NCBI GenBank assembly: GCA_910578795.1
Contig: CAJTSD010000003.1
Location: forward strand, 62,001-126,000
Direction of reading: 5' to 3'
DNA length: 64,000 bases
Origin: an uncultured Lachnospiraceae bacterium
Lineage (GTDB): Bacteria; Bacillota; Clostridia; Lachnospirales; Lachnospiraceae
Below are positions 9,131 to 19,387 of the stretch, in pieces (position 1 is the stretch's first letter; every line of letters starts with the position of its first letter). The translations under genes and the position numbers were made by a program. The notes under the pieces were generated by a model. It worked only from the letters and a program-made list of their open reading frames with translations. It did not search any database and was not told the DNA's origin.

Positions 9131-10660
9131 TTACAATAACGGTGAAACAATTTTCAACATTGCCTGTATCAGTTTATTTCCAATTGGGCGCTTTGACCAC
9201 CGTATCATATCCATTGCATCACATTTTTCAATCGTTTGAATAAAATCATCTTTTATATCATTAACTGCCCCCATCTCGCTGACAAAAACACCGCATTCAT
9301 AATGCAGATAAAAACTTCTGTAATCCGTATTAATCGTTCCACAAATTGCGCATTCATCGTCCACTACAACATTTTTTGCATGGATAAATCCAGGTGTGTA
9401 TTCATAAATCTGCACGCCTGCCTCCATCAGCTTCCCATAATTGGAAACATTCACCATATAAACATACCATTTATCATAGATTTTCGGAACAATAATACGT
9501 ACATCCACGCCACTCTCCGCCGCGCTGGTAAGATCCTCAAGCATTTTTTGGTCAAGCACAAGATACGGCGTCGTGATATAAATATAATCCCTTGCCTTAT
9601 TAATCATACGCGTATAAGCGCCCTCTGTCGGATTGTGGGGATTTCTGTGAGGACCGCCCATAAACGGCTGCACATACCCTTCCTCTTCAATACGTATGTT
9701 TGATTTATACGTTTCATTCTCAATCTGAATATTTTTGTTGGAAATGCGCCACATATCAAGGAAAAAGCAGGTAAAGCTATATACCCCTTCCCCGTAAAGC
9801 CGCACGCCCGAATCCTTCCAATGACCAAACCGCTGGATATAATTCGCATATTCATCTGCAAGATTAAATCCGCCTGTATATGCAATATTTCCATCTATCA
9901 CGGTAATTTTCTGATGATTCCGGTAATTAAACGACATACTCACGATATTTTTGTGAATCGGATTAAAAATACACATTTCAAGTCCGCGTGCTTTCATGTC
10001 CTCTCGAAACGCGTGTGTATTAATCCTAAGAGATCCAAAGTCGTCAAACAGCAGCTTTACCTCCACACCCTCCTTCGCCTTCTGTGTAAGGATTTCAAGG
10101 ATATCCTCCCAAACCCTTCCCTCTGAAACAATAAAATATTCCATAAAAATAAAATTCTTTGCGCTCTTTAGATCCGCAATCATATCAGAAATCACTTTTT
10201 CGCCCACTTCATAATAAGTGACCTTTGTATTTTTATAAATCGGAAAACCTTCCTTGCGCAGATAACGGCTAATCTGAACCTTATTCGGATGGTCAATTTC
10301 CAAATCCTCGGCAACAGTTTCATCATTCATAAGAATGTGTCTTCTCTGTAGCTCAATCTCCCGAAACCGCTTAAAATACCTCGAATTTTTGCGGCTTCTG
10401 CCCCACATAAAATACAAAAACAAGCCTGCAACCGGAAGGATTAAAATAATAATAATCCAGCTCATCTTATAAGATTCCGCATTGTTGACAAGCTCAAAAA
10501 CAATCACAATGCTGATAAGCTCCAAGATAAAATATGCTTCCGTCGCATACTGAATAAGGTACATGGACAAAAACACCATCAACCCGATTTGCAGAAAAAA
10601 GGCAATTCCTACCGTAAATCCACGTATAATTCCATAATATTTACTTTTTATTATTCCCAT
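9131..10660 (-). CDS. cls: Cardiolipin synthase
   Basis: A 509-residue protein. The ATG at 10660 is preferred over 10669 because GGAG is only one base from the latter. Two N-terminal membrane helices and a PLDc_N-type region are followed by two phospholipase D motifs, NHQKITVIDG...GGFN and IHAKNVVVDD...GTIN, the HKD catalytic pair of the family. Position one of the first motif is N-H-Q-K, still providing the His and Lys. The enzyme condenses two phosphatidylglycerols into cardiolipin and glycerol at the membrane. It is monocistronic and divergent from the gene at 10.8 kb. Confidence 0.95.
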   Translation of the reverse strand: MGIIKSKYYGIIRGFTVGIAFFLQIGLMVFLSMYLIQYATEAYFILELISIVIVFELVNNAESYKMSWIIIILILPVAGLFLYFMWGRSRKNSRYFKRFREIELQRRHILMNDETVAEDLEIDHPNKVQISRYLRKEGFPIYKNTKVTYYEVGEKVISDMIADLKSAKNFIFMEYFIVSEGRVWEDILEILTQKAKEGVEVKLLFDDFGSLRINTHAFREDMKARGLEMCIFNPIHKNIVSMSFNYRNHQKITVIDGNIAYTGGFNLADEYANYIQRFGHWKDSGVRLYGEGVYSFTCFFLDMWRISNKNIQIENETYKSNIRIEEEGYVQPFMGGPHRNPHNPTEGAYTRMINKARDYIYITTPYLVLDQKMLEDLTSAAESGVDVRIIVPKIYDKWYVYMVNVSNYGKLMEAGVQIYEYTPGFIHAKNVVVDDECAICGTINTDYRSFYLHYECGVFVSEMGAVNDIKDDFIQTIEKCDAMDMIRWSKRPIGNKLIQAMLKIVSPLL

Positions 10661-10778
10661 TTCCGTCATTCTCCTATAAAATGTATAATGTATATAGAAA
10701 TAATTTCTTTTTATAAAACGATATTAGTTATATAATAATCCTAAAAATGAATGAGCGCAACTAAAAACGAGGATTGAC

Positions 10779-11531
10779 ATGCAAAATACCATAGACAAAA
10801 AACTTTTCTCCGAAGCCTGTTATGAAATGATTGGAAAGCTTCAAGGACAAAATGGCATAGGTACATTACGTGAAAAAACAATACACAGTGTTCTAAAATA
10901 TTATTATGCACCTGATTCTTCTTATCATGAAATAAAAATCGGTCCATATGTAGCGGATATTTGTGTAGACGGAGAAATTTTTGAAGTACAGACAAGAAAT
11001 TTTAATACAATGCGCAATAAATTGCAATATTTTCTGCAGGAGCATGATGTTACAATTATTTATCCTGTGGCACATCACAAATGGATTTCATGGCTTGACA
11101 TGGAAACAGGAGAACTTACGCCAAAACGTAAATCACCGAAGACAGGAACAAAATATCAAATTATACCAGAGCTCTACAGAATAAAAATGTTTATCAAAAA
11201 TCCAAAGCTTCATTTTATTATAACCCTGATTGACGTAGAAGAAACACGTTATCTAAATGGTTGGAGCTATAATAAAAAAAGAGGATCGTCACGAATGGAC
11301 GGCATTCCGGTTGATATTTATGATGAAGTACGCATTGATACAGTATCAGACTATCTAACGTTTTTGCCGGATACACTTCCAAACCAATTTACGTCTAAAG
11401 ATTTTGGAAAAGCCGCAAAAATAACGCAGCAACGTGCAGGAACACTTCTTAACGTATTGTTGGAAACAGGGATAGTGGAAAAAATCGGAAAAGAGGGAAG
11501 AAGTTATCTATATCAAAGAAATAAACTGTAA
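10779..11531 (+). CDS. Uncharacterised protein with a PD-(D/E)xK-like core and a winged-helix-like C terminus
   Basis: A 250-residue protein of no family I can name. Around residues 47-70 the sequence reads YHEIKIGPYVADICVDGEIFEVQTR: a glutamate, then V-A-D-I and E-V-Q-T. This matches the beta-hairpin layout of the PD-(D/E)xK nuclease fold with Gln in place of Lys. The C-terminal 60 residues (FTSKDFGKAAKITQQRAGTLLNVLLETGIVEKIGKEGRSYLYQ) look like a winged helix with recognition helix and wing. The middle part is unassigned. The gene stands alone, divergent from cls and convergent with the cytidylate-kinase-like gene. A role in DNA binding or cleavage is inference only. Confidence 0.7.
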   Translation: MQNTIDKKLFSEACYEMIGKLQGQNGIGTLREKTIHSVLKYYYAPDSSYHEIKIGPYVADICVDGEIFEVQTRNFNTMRNKLQYFLQEHDVTIIYPVAHHKWISWLDMETGELTPKRKSPKTGTKYQIIPELYRIKMFIKNPKLHFIITLIDVEETRYLNGWSYNKKRGSSRMDGIPVDIYDEVRIDTVSDYLTFLPDTLPNQFTSKDFGKAAKITQQRAGTLLNVLLETGIVEKIGKEGRSYLYQRNKL

Positions 11532-11534
11532 AAA

Positions 11535-11564
11535 CGCCAAATGCAAGTATTCTTGCATTTGGCG
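11535..11564 (-). terminator. Strong hairpin terminator
   Basis: A perfect 13-bp stem (CGCCAAATGCAAG and its complement) with a TATT loop. The T-run follows the stem on the minus strand, so it best serves the cytidylate-kinase-like gene, but as a hairpin it can also end the convergent plus-strand gene. Confidence 0.85.
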
Positions 11565-11603
11565 TACTATATACATAAAAATGATGTCAAATTTTATATT
11601 TTT

Positions 11604-12206
11604 TTAGTGATTTTTCACAGCTGCTGCAAGGATTTCTGCACATACCTCAACTCCAAGCGTAGCAGAGTTTAAACTGATTTGGAAAAATTCCTTTGCCCCC
11701 CATTTACAGTTCGTATGGTTCGTGAAAAAACCGGATCTGCGCTTATCAACACGCTTTATTTCCGCTTCAACTTTTTCTGCCGGTATCTTTTCTTTTGTTT
11801 TCGCCCGCTCAAACCGAAATGCGTCATCCGCATAAATGAATACCCTAAGACAATCTTCCTTTTCACTCAAAATATGTCCGGCGCAGCGTCCCACAAATAC
11901 ACAGCTTTCATTTTCGGCAACATCCAAAATTACTTGTTTTTCTGCTTGAAAAATCTGTTCTGAAAGAGGTATGTTCTTTTTCTTACTCAACCCGCCAAGC
12001 GCTGTCTGTGACAGATTAAAAATTGGATTTGTCGAAGATGTTTCCTCCAAATCTGAAATATAAATTGCAGGTAACTCCAAACGATTTGCAGTTTCGACCA
12101 AAATATCATGGTCATAAAGCTTATATCCAAGCTTTTTTGCAAGTATACTTGCAACCTCCTGTCCACCACTGCAAAACTGACGTTCAATCGCGATATAACG
12201 ATACAT
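11604..12206 (-). CDS. Cytidylate kinase-like family protein
   Basis: A 200-residue protein with ATG at 12206 behind AAAGGAGG. The N terminus IAIERQFCSGGQEVASILAKKLGYKLYDHDIL is the P-loop-like start of the Cytidylate_kin2 family; FVGRCAGHIL and RVFIYADDAFRFERA follow, then a lid-like RVDKRRSGFFTNHT segment. Members resemble CMP kinases but their substrate is generally unproven. The gene lies just downstream of gyrA on the same strand with a 57-base gap, so it may be read through from the replication operon. Confidence 0.88.
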   Translation of the reverse strand: MYRYIAIERQFCSGGQEVASILAKKLGYKLYDHDILVETANRLELPAIYISDLEETSSTNPIFNLSQTALGGLSKKKNIPLSEQIFQAEKQVILDVAENESCVFVGRCAGHILSEKEDCLRVFIYADDAFRFERAKTKEKIPAEKVEAEIKRVDKRRSGFFTNHTNCKWGAKEFFQISLNSATLGVEVCAEILAAAVKNH

Positions 12207-12263
12207 AACATTCCTCCTTTATCTAATTTATTTTATATTTATTGTATACTCATACATTTCGTA

Positions 12264-14801
12264 TTAAACATCCTGATTCGGCATATGACTATCTTCACCG
12301 CTTTCATTAGACTCTTCAGCAATTTCCTCAATATCATCAAATTCCTGAGTTCCATCAGACGGTTTCTGCCTTACCTTCGCAACCTTTGCAACTGTAACAC
12401 CATCATCAAGATTAATCATCTTTACACCCGATGTATTTCGTTTATAAATTGAAATATCTTCTACCGCAATCTGAATAATTACACCTTCCGTTGTAATCAT
12501 CATGACTTCACTGTCATCCTTCACAGCCTTCACACCGACGACATTTCCAGTCTTATCCGCAATACGATAACACCTAATTCCTTTACCGCCTCGTTTCTGT
12601 ACCGTAAACTCATCAATATTTGTCCGCTTACCCATACCCATTTCAGAAACAATCAAAAGCCGCTCGCCCTGTGTATTCAGCTGCATTCCGACAATCTCAT
12701 CACCGTCGTCAAGATTCATACCGATAACACCCATCGCGCCTCTGCCCATGGAGCGAACATCAGTTTCTTTAAAACGAATACACATGCCATATTTTGTCAC
12801 AAGGAAAATTTCAGAATTTTCGTCAGTAATCTTTACCTCAATCAGTTCATCATCATCGCGCAGTGAAATCGCTGCAAGTCCCGATTTTCTAACATTTGAA
12901 AACTCCATAATCGGCGTTTTTTTCGCAATACCCTTTTTTGTAATCATGAACAGATGTTTTCCATCTTCATAATCACTAATTGGAATCATTGCCGATATCT
13001 TTTCGCCTGGATTCAACTGTAGAATATTCACAATCGCCGTACCGCGCGCTGTCCTGCCCGCTTCCGGTATTTCATAAGCCTTAATCCGGTATACACGCCC
13101 AAAATTCGTAAAGAACATAAGATAATGGTGTGTCGTTGTCATCAGCAAATCTTCAATATAATCGTCCTCAATCGTGGACATTCCCTTAATTCCACGTCCT
13201 CCTCTGTGCTGCGTCTTGAAATTATCCACCGTCATACGCTTAATATATCCAAGACTTGTCATGGCGATAATTGTATTACCGCGCGGAATCAAGTCCTCCA
13301 TATCAATTTCCGCCTCGTCATATCCGAACGCCGTACGTCTGTCGTCGCCGTACTTATCGGAAATCACCATAATCTCCGTTCTGATAACACCAAGCAACAG
13401 CTTTTTGTCCGCTAAAATTGCTTTGTACTCCTCGATTTTTTTCAAAAGCTCCGCATGCTCCTGCTCCAGCTTTTCCCGTTCCAAACCTGTCAACGCACGC
13501 AGACGCATATCGACAATCGCCTGTGCCTGTACGTCCGTCAAACCAAACCGCGCAATCAAACCTTCCTTTGCAGCCTGCGTATTTGCACTGCCGCGGATAA
13601 TTTTAATGACCTCGTCAATATTATCCAGCGCTATCAGCAAGCCCTGTAAAATATGGTCGCGCTCCTCCGCCTTATTCAAGTCATACTGTGTCCTGCGTGT
13701 GACAACTTCTTCCTGATGCTTAATGTAATGAATTAACACATCCTTCAAATTCATAACTTTTGGCTGATTATTGACAAGTGCAAGCATAATCACACCAAAA
13801 CTGTCCTGAAGCTGTGTATGCTTATATAGCTGATTTAAAATCACATTCGCATTTACATCCTTGCGCAGTTCAATACAGATTCGCATACCCTCCCTGTTGG
13901 ACTCGTCACGCAAATCCGTAATGCCATCAATCCGTTTTTCCTTGACCAGTTCAGCAATTTTTTCAATCAGTCTTGCCTTATTAACCATATACGGAAGCTC
14001 TGTCACAATAATGCGGTTCTTTCCGTTTGGCAGCGTTTCAATATTTGTCACACTGCGCACCCTGATTTTACCGCGTCCCGTGCGGTAAGCCTCCTCCACG
14101 CCGCGCGTGCCAAGAATCACACCGCCTGTCGGAAAATCGGGTCCCTTAATGATTGGTAAAATTTCGTCAATCTCCGTATCCCTGTCCTCATTGACACGGT
14201 TATCAATAATTTTTACAACCGCACCAATAACTTCCCGCAGATTATGCGGCGGAATATTTGTCGCCATACCGACCGCAATTCCCTGCGTACCATTCACTAA
14301 AAGATTTGGATACCGGCTTGGAAGCACCGTAGGTTCCTTCTCTGTTTCATCGAAGTTCGGCACAAAATCGACTGTATTTTTATTGATGTCCGCCAAAAGC
14401 TCCATCGAAATTTTACTAAGCCTTGCCTCCGTATATCGCATTGCCGCAGCGCCGTCGCCGTCTACGGAACCGAAATTTCCATGACCGTCAACAAGTGGAT
14501 AACGTGTTGACCACTCCTGCGCCATATTGACCAACGCACCATAAATTGAACTATCACCATGCGGATGATACTTACCCATCGTATCACCGACAATACGCGC
14601 GCTTTTTCTGTGCGGCTTGTCAGGACCGTTGTTCAGCTCTATCATAGAATAGAGCACACGCCGCTGCACCGGCTTTAATCCGTCACGGACATCCGGCAGG
14701 GCACGGGAAGCAATTACACTCATGGCATAATCAATATATGATTTTTCCATTGTTTTCTGTAAATCGACTTCCTCTATTTTGTCAAAGATTGTATCATCCA
14801 T
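12264..14801 (-). CDS. gyrA: DNA gyrase subunit A
   Basis: An 845-residue protein; ATG 14801 lies six bases from GGAGG, so the twelve upstream in-frame codons are excluded. The catalytic tyrosine is Y123 (AMRYTEARLSKI). The quinolone-resistance-determining segment reads HPHGDSSIYGAL: the serine equivalent to E. coli S83 is present, and the D87 equivalent is glycine. Six GyrA-type beta-pinwheel repeats make up the C-terminal third, including the QRGGKGIR motif, and the protein ends in an acidic tail. With GyrB it introduces negative supercoils. Last gene of the dnaA-dnaN-yaaA-recF-gyrB-gyrA cluster. Confidence 0.98.
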   Translation of the reverse strand: MDDTIFDKIEEVDLQKTMEKSYIDYAMSVIASRALPDVRDGLKPVQRRVLYSMIELNNGPDKPHRKSARIVGDTMGKYHPHGDSSIYGALVNMAQEWSTRYPLVDGHGNFGSVDGDGAAAMRYTEARLSKISMELLADINKNTVDFVPNFDETEKEPTVLPSRYPNLLVNGTQGIAVGMATNIPPHNLREVIGAVVKIIDNRVNEDRDTEIDEILPIIKGPDFPTGGVILGTRGVEEAYRTGRGKIRVRSVTNIETLPNGKNRIIVTELPYMVNKARLIEKIAELVKEKRIDGITDLRDESNREGMRICIELRKDVNANVILNQLYKHTQLQDSFGVIMLALVNNQPKVMNLKDVLIHYIKHQEEVVTRRTQYDLNKAEERDHILQGLLIALDNIDEVIKIIRGSANTQAAKEGLIARFGLTDVQAQAIVDMRLRALTGLEREKLEQEHAELLKKIEEYKAILADKKLLLGVIRTEIMVISDKYGDDRRTAFGYDEAEIDMEDLIPRGNTIIAMTSLGYIKRMTVDNFKTQHRGGRGIKGMSTIEDDYIEDLLMTTTHHYLMFFTNFGRVYRIKAYEIPEAGRTARGTAIVNILQLNPGEKISAMIPISDYEDGKHLFMITKKGIAKKTPIMEFSNVRKSGLAAISLRDDDELIEVKITDENSEIFLVTKYGMCIRFKETDVRSMGRGAMGVIGMNLDDGDEIVGMQLNTQGERLLIVSEMGMGKRTNIDEFTVQKRGGKGIRCYRIADKTGNVVGVKAVKDDSEVMMITTEGVIIQIAVEDISIYKRNTSGVKMINLDDGVTVAKVAKVRQKPSDGTQEFDDIEEIAEESNESGEDSHMPNQDV

Positions 14802-14851
14802 CAAAATCCTCCATTCTACTATAACCTGAGAATCCAAATATCTGTTTTACT

Positions 14852-16771
14852 TTAAATATCCAAATTCTGCACGTACTTTGCATTCGCCTCAATAAATTCA
14901 CGCCGCGGCTCAACCTTATCACCCATAAGCGTCGTAAACGTCAAATCCACCTCTGACTCTGTTTCCTCATCAATTGAAACCTTCAGCAAAATCCGTTTCT
15001 CCGGATCCATCGTCGTATCCCAAAGCTGTTCTGCATCCATCTCCCCAAGTCCTTTATAACGCTGGATTTTATTATTTTGGTCACGTCCTACCTCATCCAA
15101 AATATCAGAAAGCTCCTCCGGTGAATACGCATACCAAACCTTTTTATTTTTATCCAGCTTAAACAAAGGCGGTTTTGCCAAATACACATGCCCCTGTTTA
15201 ATCAGCTCTGGCATAAACCGATACAAAAACGTCAGCATCAGCGTCGCAATATGCGCACCATCCACATCGGCATCCGTCATAATGATAATCTTATCATATC
15301 GAAGCTTCGTAATATCAAAATCCTCATGAATACCTGTACCGAATGCTGTAATCATCGCTTTGATTTCCGCATTCCCGTAAATCCTGTCAAGCCGTGCTTT
15401 TTCAACATTCAGAATTTTACCACGCAGCGGAAGAATTGCCTGCGTTGCACGGTTTCTCGCAGTCTTTGCGCTGCCTCCCGCAGAATCTCCCTCCACAATA
15501 AAAATCTCACAATTTTTCGGGTCCTTATCAGAGCAGTCCGCAAGCTTTCCGGGGAGCGTCATGCCGTCCAAAGCCGTCTTTCTTCTTGTCAAATCCCGCG
15601 CTTTTCTAGCCGCCTCCCGCGCTCTCTGCGCAAGAATGGATTTCTCACAAATCTGCTTTGCTATTGTCGGATTTTGCTCCAAATAATATGTCAAATATTC
15701 ACTCACAATCCCATCAACTGCACCGCGCGCCTCACTGTTTCCAAGCTTTTGCTTTGTCTGTCCCTCAAACTGCGGATCCTCAATCTTAATGGACACAATT
15801 GCCGTCAATCCTTCCCGAATATCCTCACCGCTTAAATTCGCCTCGCTGTCCTTTAAAAGCTTTGTATTTCTCGCATAATCATTAAAGGTCTTTGTAATCG
15901 CATTCCGAAATCCCGCAAGATGCGTTCCGCCTTCCGGCGTGTTAATATTATTGACAAAACTGTATGTGCTCTCCGTATACGAATCATTGTGCTGCATCGC
16001 CACTTCCACATACACATTATCCTTTTTTCCCTCAAAATAAAGTACATCCTCATAGAGCGGCGTTTTACTCCGATTCAAATATGCTACAAATTCCCTGATA
16101 CCGCCTTCATAATGAAATGTCTTTTCAATCACACCGTCTTCAGGACGTAAGTCACGAAGGATAATTTTTAAATTTTTTGTCAAAAACGCCATTTCACGAA
16201 GCCGTTGTTTTAATACATCATAATCATACACCGTTTCTTCAAAAATCTCAGGGTCAGGTAAAAAAGTCACTTTCGTACCGGTATTATCTGGATCACAGGT
16301 ACCAATTTCCTTCAGCGGATAGCAGACATGTCCTCTCTCATAACGCTGTTTATAAACCTTTCCTTCCGAACGTATTTCCACCTCAAGCCATGTAGAAAGC
16401 GCATTGACAACAGACGCGCCTACGCCATGCAGCCCGCCGGAAACCTTATAACCGCCACCGCCGAACTTCCCTCCTGCATGCAAAATTGTAAAAACAACCT
16501 CAACCGCGGGAATCCCTGCCTTATGATTAATACCAACAGGAATACCGCGCCCGTTATCAATAACAGTCACTGAATTATCAGGATTAATCGTTACTTCAAT
16601 CATATCACAAACGCCTGCAAGCGCCTCATCAACGGAATTATCCACGATTTCATATACCAAATGATGCAGCCCCCTTGAAGAAGTACTGCCGATATACATA
16701 CCAGGTCTTTTCCGAACCGCCTCAAGTCCTTCCAATATCTGAATTTGATCAGCTCCATACTCGTTACTCAT
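14852..16771 (-). CDS. gyrB: DNA gyrase subunit B
   Basis: A 639-residue protein, the usual length for Gram-positive GyrB. ATG 16771 follows GGAGG by six bases. The GHKL ATPase motifs are present: EIVDNSVDEALAG, VIDNGRGIPVG and GGKFGGGGYKVSGGLHGVG. They are followed by the transducer, and the TOPRIM domain has EGDSAGGSAK and the acidic DADVDGAHI. The C terminus ends RREFIEANAKYVQNLDI as usual. It hydrolyses ATP to drive supercoiling by GyrA. Fifty bases separate it from gyrA. Confidence 0.98.
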   Translation of the reverse strand: MSNEYGADQIQILEGLEAVRKRPGMYIGSTSSRGLHHLVYEIVDNSVDEALAGVCDMIEVTINPDNSVTVIDNGRGIPVGINHKAGIPAVEVVFTILHAGGKFGGGGYKVSGGLHGVGASVVNALSTWLEVEIRSEGKVYKQRYERGHVCYPLKEIGTCDPDNTGTKVTFLPDPEIFEETVYDYDVLKQRLREMAFLTKNLKIILRDLRPEDGVIEKTFHYEGGIREFVAYLNRSKTPLYEDVLYFEGKKDNVYVEVAMQHNDSYTESTYSFVNNINTPEGGTHLAGFRNAITKTFNDYARNTKLLKDSEANLSGEDIREGLTAIVSIKIEDPQFEGQTKQKLGNSEARGAVDGIVSEYLTYYLEQNPTIAKQICEKSILAQRAREAARKARDLTRRKTALDGMTLPGKLADCSDKDPKNCEIFIVEGDSAGGSAKTARNRATQAILPLRGKILNVEKARLDRIYGNAEIKAMITAFGTGIHEDFDITKLRYDKIIIMTDADVDGAHIATLMLTFLYRFMPELIKQGHVYLAKPPLFKLDKNKKVWYAYSPEELSDILDEVGRDQNNKIQRYKGLGEMDAEQLWDTTMDPEKRILLKVSIDEETESEVDLTFTTLMGDKVEPRREFIEANAKYVQNLDI

Positions 16772-16800
16772 ATTTACCCTCCATCTGATCACGAACTTTT

Positions 16801-17901
16801 TTATTCATTATCAATTTTCTTCACATTCTCAACAACCGCATTTGATACCTTAAAAATCCGATTAATTTCAAATCTGTTATTTACAAACTCCTCAAGTCCT
16901 GTACATGTAATAATTGTCTGAATATCACCAATACTGTTCAACAGATAATTCTGTCTGCTGCTGTCAAGCTCCGACAAAACATCATCCAAAAGCAAAAGAG
17001 GCGTATCCTTTGTCAGTTTTTTAACAAGCTCTATTTCAGAAAGCTTCAATGATAAAGCCGCTGTTCTCTGCTGCCCCTGTGAGCCAAATTTCCGGATATC
17101 AATTCCACCTATCAAAAACGAAAAATCATCCCTGTGCGGTCCAATCGTTGTCTGCTTCAATTTGATATCCTTTTCCTGACTGTTTTTCAGCCCGTTTTCA
17201 AGCTCCTCAAGCAAAACATCAGGTTCATAAACAACCTTTAATTCTTCCTTTCCTCCTGATAATCTGACATGTATGTCATAAATAAGCTCATTCAACTGCT
17301 TTACAAATGCAGCTCTTCTCTCTATAATCTTACTTCCATAGGATACAAGCTGAGAATCCCATATAAAAAGTGTTTCTCTTAGATTTGGGTTAAAAGACAA
17401 ATCCTTTAAAAGTTTGTTTCTCTGATTAACGATTTTATTATAGTTATTGAGATTATATAAATAAAAACTGTCGAGCTGACAAAGCTCCATATCCACAAAA
17501 CGGCGCCGTTCCGAGGGTCCGTTCTTAATAATTGATAAATCCTCCGGCGAAAAAAAAACCACATTCAACAGTCCCAGCAAATCCGCCGCCTTTTTAATCT
17601 TTTGTCCGTTTATGGCTATTCCTTTACTTTTATTTTTACGAAGATGCATATCCACACGGTTCTCAAGCCCATCCTTTAATACATAAGTGCGAATGTGTGC
17701 TTCCTCCGCATGAAAATGAATAATATCCTTATCCTTACTCCCTTTATGTGATTTCGTTGTAGCAGAAAGATAAATTGACTCTAAAATATTTGTCTTTCCC
17801 TGCGCATTATCTCCATATAGAATATTTGTTCCACTATCAAAAGAAATCGACAGCTCGGAATAATTTCTGAAATTCTCAAGCTCCAGTGATTTTATAATCA
17901 T
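16801..17901 (-). CDS. recF: DNA replication and repair protein RecF
   Basis: A 366-residue SMC-like ATPase with Walker A YGDNAQGKTNILE near the N terminus, the signature region FGSQGQQRTAALSLKLSE and Walker B LLLLDDVLSELD. RecF helps load RecA at single-strand gaps. The start at 17901 (MIIKSLELENFRNY) is preferred because the ATG at 17913 directly abuts the weak GGA site. It lies 35 bases downstream of yaaA in the replication operon. Confidence 0.97.
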   Translation of the reverse strand: MIIKSLELENFRNYSELSISFDSGTNILYGDNAQGKTNILESIYLSATTKSHKGSKDKDIIHFHAEEAHIRTYVLKDGLENRVDMHLRKNKSKGIAINGQKIKKAADLLGLLNVVFFSPEDLSIIKNGPSERRRFVDMELCQLDSFYLYNLNNYNKIVNQRNKLLKDLSFNPNLRETLFIWDSQLVSYGSKIIERRAAFVKQLNELIYDIHVRLSGGKEELKVVYEPDVLLEELENGLKNSQEKDIKLKQTTIGPHRDDFSFLIGGIDIRKFGSQGQQRTAALSLKLSEIELVKKLTKDTPLLLLDDVLSELDSSRQNYLLNSIGDIQTIITCTGLEEFVNNRFEINRIFKVSNAVVENVKKIDNE

Positions 17902-17936
17902 TTTTATACCCATTCCAAATCATGGCAACAGACCCA

Positions 17937-18146
17937 TCAATTTTGAATAACAAAACTGTTGCCGTTAAAGCTGACCTCATCACCTGCCACAAGCTTTTTT
18001 CCGCGTCTTGTGTCAACTGTACCATTCACTCTGACAAGCCCATTCTGAATGACTTCTTTTGCCTCAACTCCAGATTCCACAAATCCCGCAAGCTTTAACG
18101 CCTGACCAAGCTTAATGAAATCATCCCTGATAACTATTTTTTCCAC
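17937..18146 (-). CDS. yaaA: S4-domain RNA-binding protein YaaA
   Basis: A 69-residue protein consisting of one S4 domain (FIKLGQALKLAGFVESGVEAKEVIQNGLVRVNG). The start is a GTG at 18146 with GGAGG six bases upstream; the longer frame from 18182 would place that ribosome binding site inside the gene. It sits between dnaN and recF as in B. subtilis and most Firmicutes. Proteins of this type bind structured RNA and have been linked to ribosome assembly; the precise role is not settled. Confidence 0.93.
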   Translation of the reverse strand: MEKIVIRDDFIKLGQALKLAGFVESGVEAKEVIQNGLVRVNGTVDTRRGKKLVAGDEVSFNGNSFVIQN

Positions 18147-18197
18147 AATAATCCTCCATGCCCTGTTTTTATAACTAATCAAAATAACATACGATAT

Positions 18198-19307
18198 TTA
18201 ATTTATATTATTAAATGTTACCGGCAAAATGAGATAGACATAATTTTCCTCATCATCCTTAATAAAGCATGGCGCTTTGGAATTGAGCAGCTTAATTTCA
18301 ATTTCCTCATCGTCAATTACTTTCAGTGCATCAATTAAAAACTTCGGGTCAAATCCAATCATCAAATCCTTACCAAATTTTGAAATATCTAGCTCTTCAT
18401 CAAGACTGCCTACAATGGAGTTCATCTTCAGCTCCATCACGTCATCAAGAATATTCAGAATAATCGGCTTTTTATCGCCTTCCTTAATTAAAAGCGTAGA
18501 ACGGTCAATACATCCTAAAAATTCTTTTTTATTTAACTTAATCTTTGTTTCATAGTCAGCAGAAAGAATATTGTTAATTTTTAAATAATCTCCTTCAATC
18601 AGTCTTGAAACAACGGTTGTATTGTCAAATTCAAACAGAATATGTTTCTCTGTAAAGAAAATATGAACATCCTTATCAACATCTCCAGAAAGAATCTTGC
18701 TAATTTCATTTAACGTCTTTCCGGGAACTATAACCTTCTTTGCAGGATAGGATTCTTTCAAATGAATCTTTCTAAGAGAAATACGAAGACCGTCAGATGA
18801 AACAACCTTTAAAACATCTCCGTTAATTTCAAACAGCTCACCCGTCAGAATTTTATTGGTAAAATTATCGGCAATAGAAAAAATCGTCTGCCGAATGACT
18901 TCTTTTAATGTATACTGCGACACCATAATGGATTCCGACCGTTCAATTTGCGGAAGATACGAAAAATCTTCGCCTGATTTTCCGACGATATTAAATTTTG
19001 CCTTTTCACATGTAATTGTTGCCTTATATGTAGGATCTGTTTCTATCGTAACATCATTGTCCGGCAGTTTTCTAACCATTTCCAAAAAAATCTTTGCATC
19101 TAATGCAATCATTCCTTTTTCTACAATTTCACCGTCTATCACGGTTTCTATTCCAAGCTCCATATCATTTGCGGTAAGTTTTATTTCGCCTTTATTTGCA
19201 TCAATTAAAATGCATTCCAAAATTGACATTGTTGTTTTACTGGGTACAGCCTTAGAAACAGTATTAACACCATTTAGAAGATTTGTTTTTGAGCATACAA
19301 TTTTCAT
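18198..19307 (-). CDS. dnaN: DNA polymerase III sliding clamp, beta subunit
   Basis: A 369-residue protein with three clamp domains of about 120 residues. N-terminal features are SKTTMSILECILI and KLTANDMELGIET; the C terminus is the usual FLILPV-type end (YLILPVTF). ATG 19307 follows GGGGGA. The clamp encircles DNA and tethers the polymerase. Second gene of the operon, separated from dnaA by 228 bases that contain origin elements. Confidence 0.98.
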   Translation of the reverse strand: MKIVCSKTNLLNGVNTVSKAVPSKTTMSILECILIDANKGEIKLTANDMELGIETVIDGEIVEKGMIALDAKIFLEMVRKLPDNDVTIETDPTYKATITCEKAKFNIVGKSGEDFSYLPQIERSESIMVSQYTLKEVIRQTIFSIADNFTNKILTGELFEINGDVLKVVSSDGLRISLRKIHLKESYPAKKVIVPGKTLNEISKILSGDVDKDVHIFFTEKHILFEFDNTTVVSRLIEGDYLKINNILSADYETKIKLNKKEFLGCIDRSTLLIKEGDKKPIILNILDDVMELKMNSIVGSLDEELDISKFGKDLMIGFDPKFLIDALKVIDDEEIEIKLLNSKAPCFIKDDEENYVYLILPVTFNNIN

Positions 19308-19387
19308 ATTAATCCCCCATTCTTGATAAAATCCGCAAATTTACGATATCAAAAAATTCTAAAAAATATATATAAATAATATATTAT

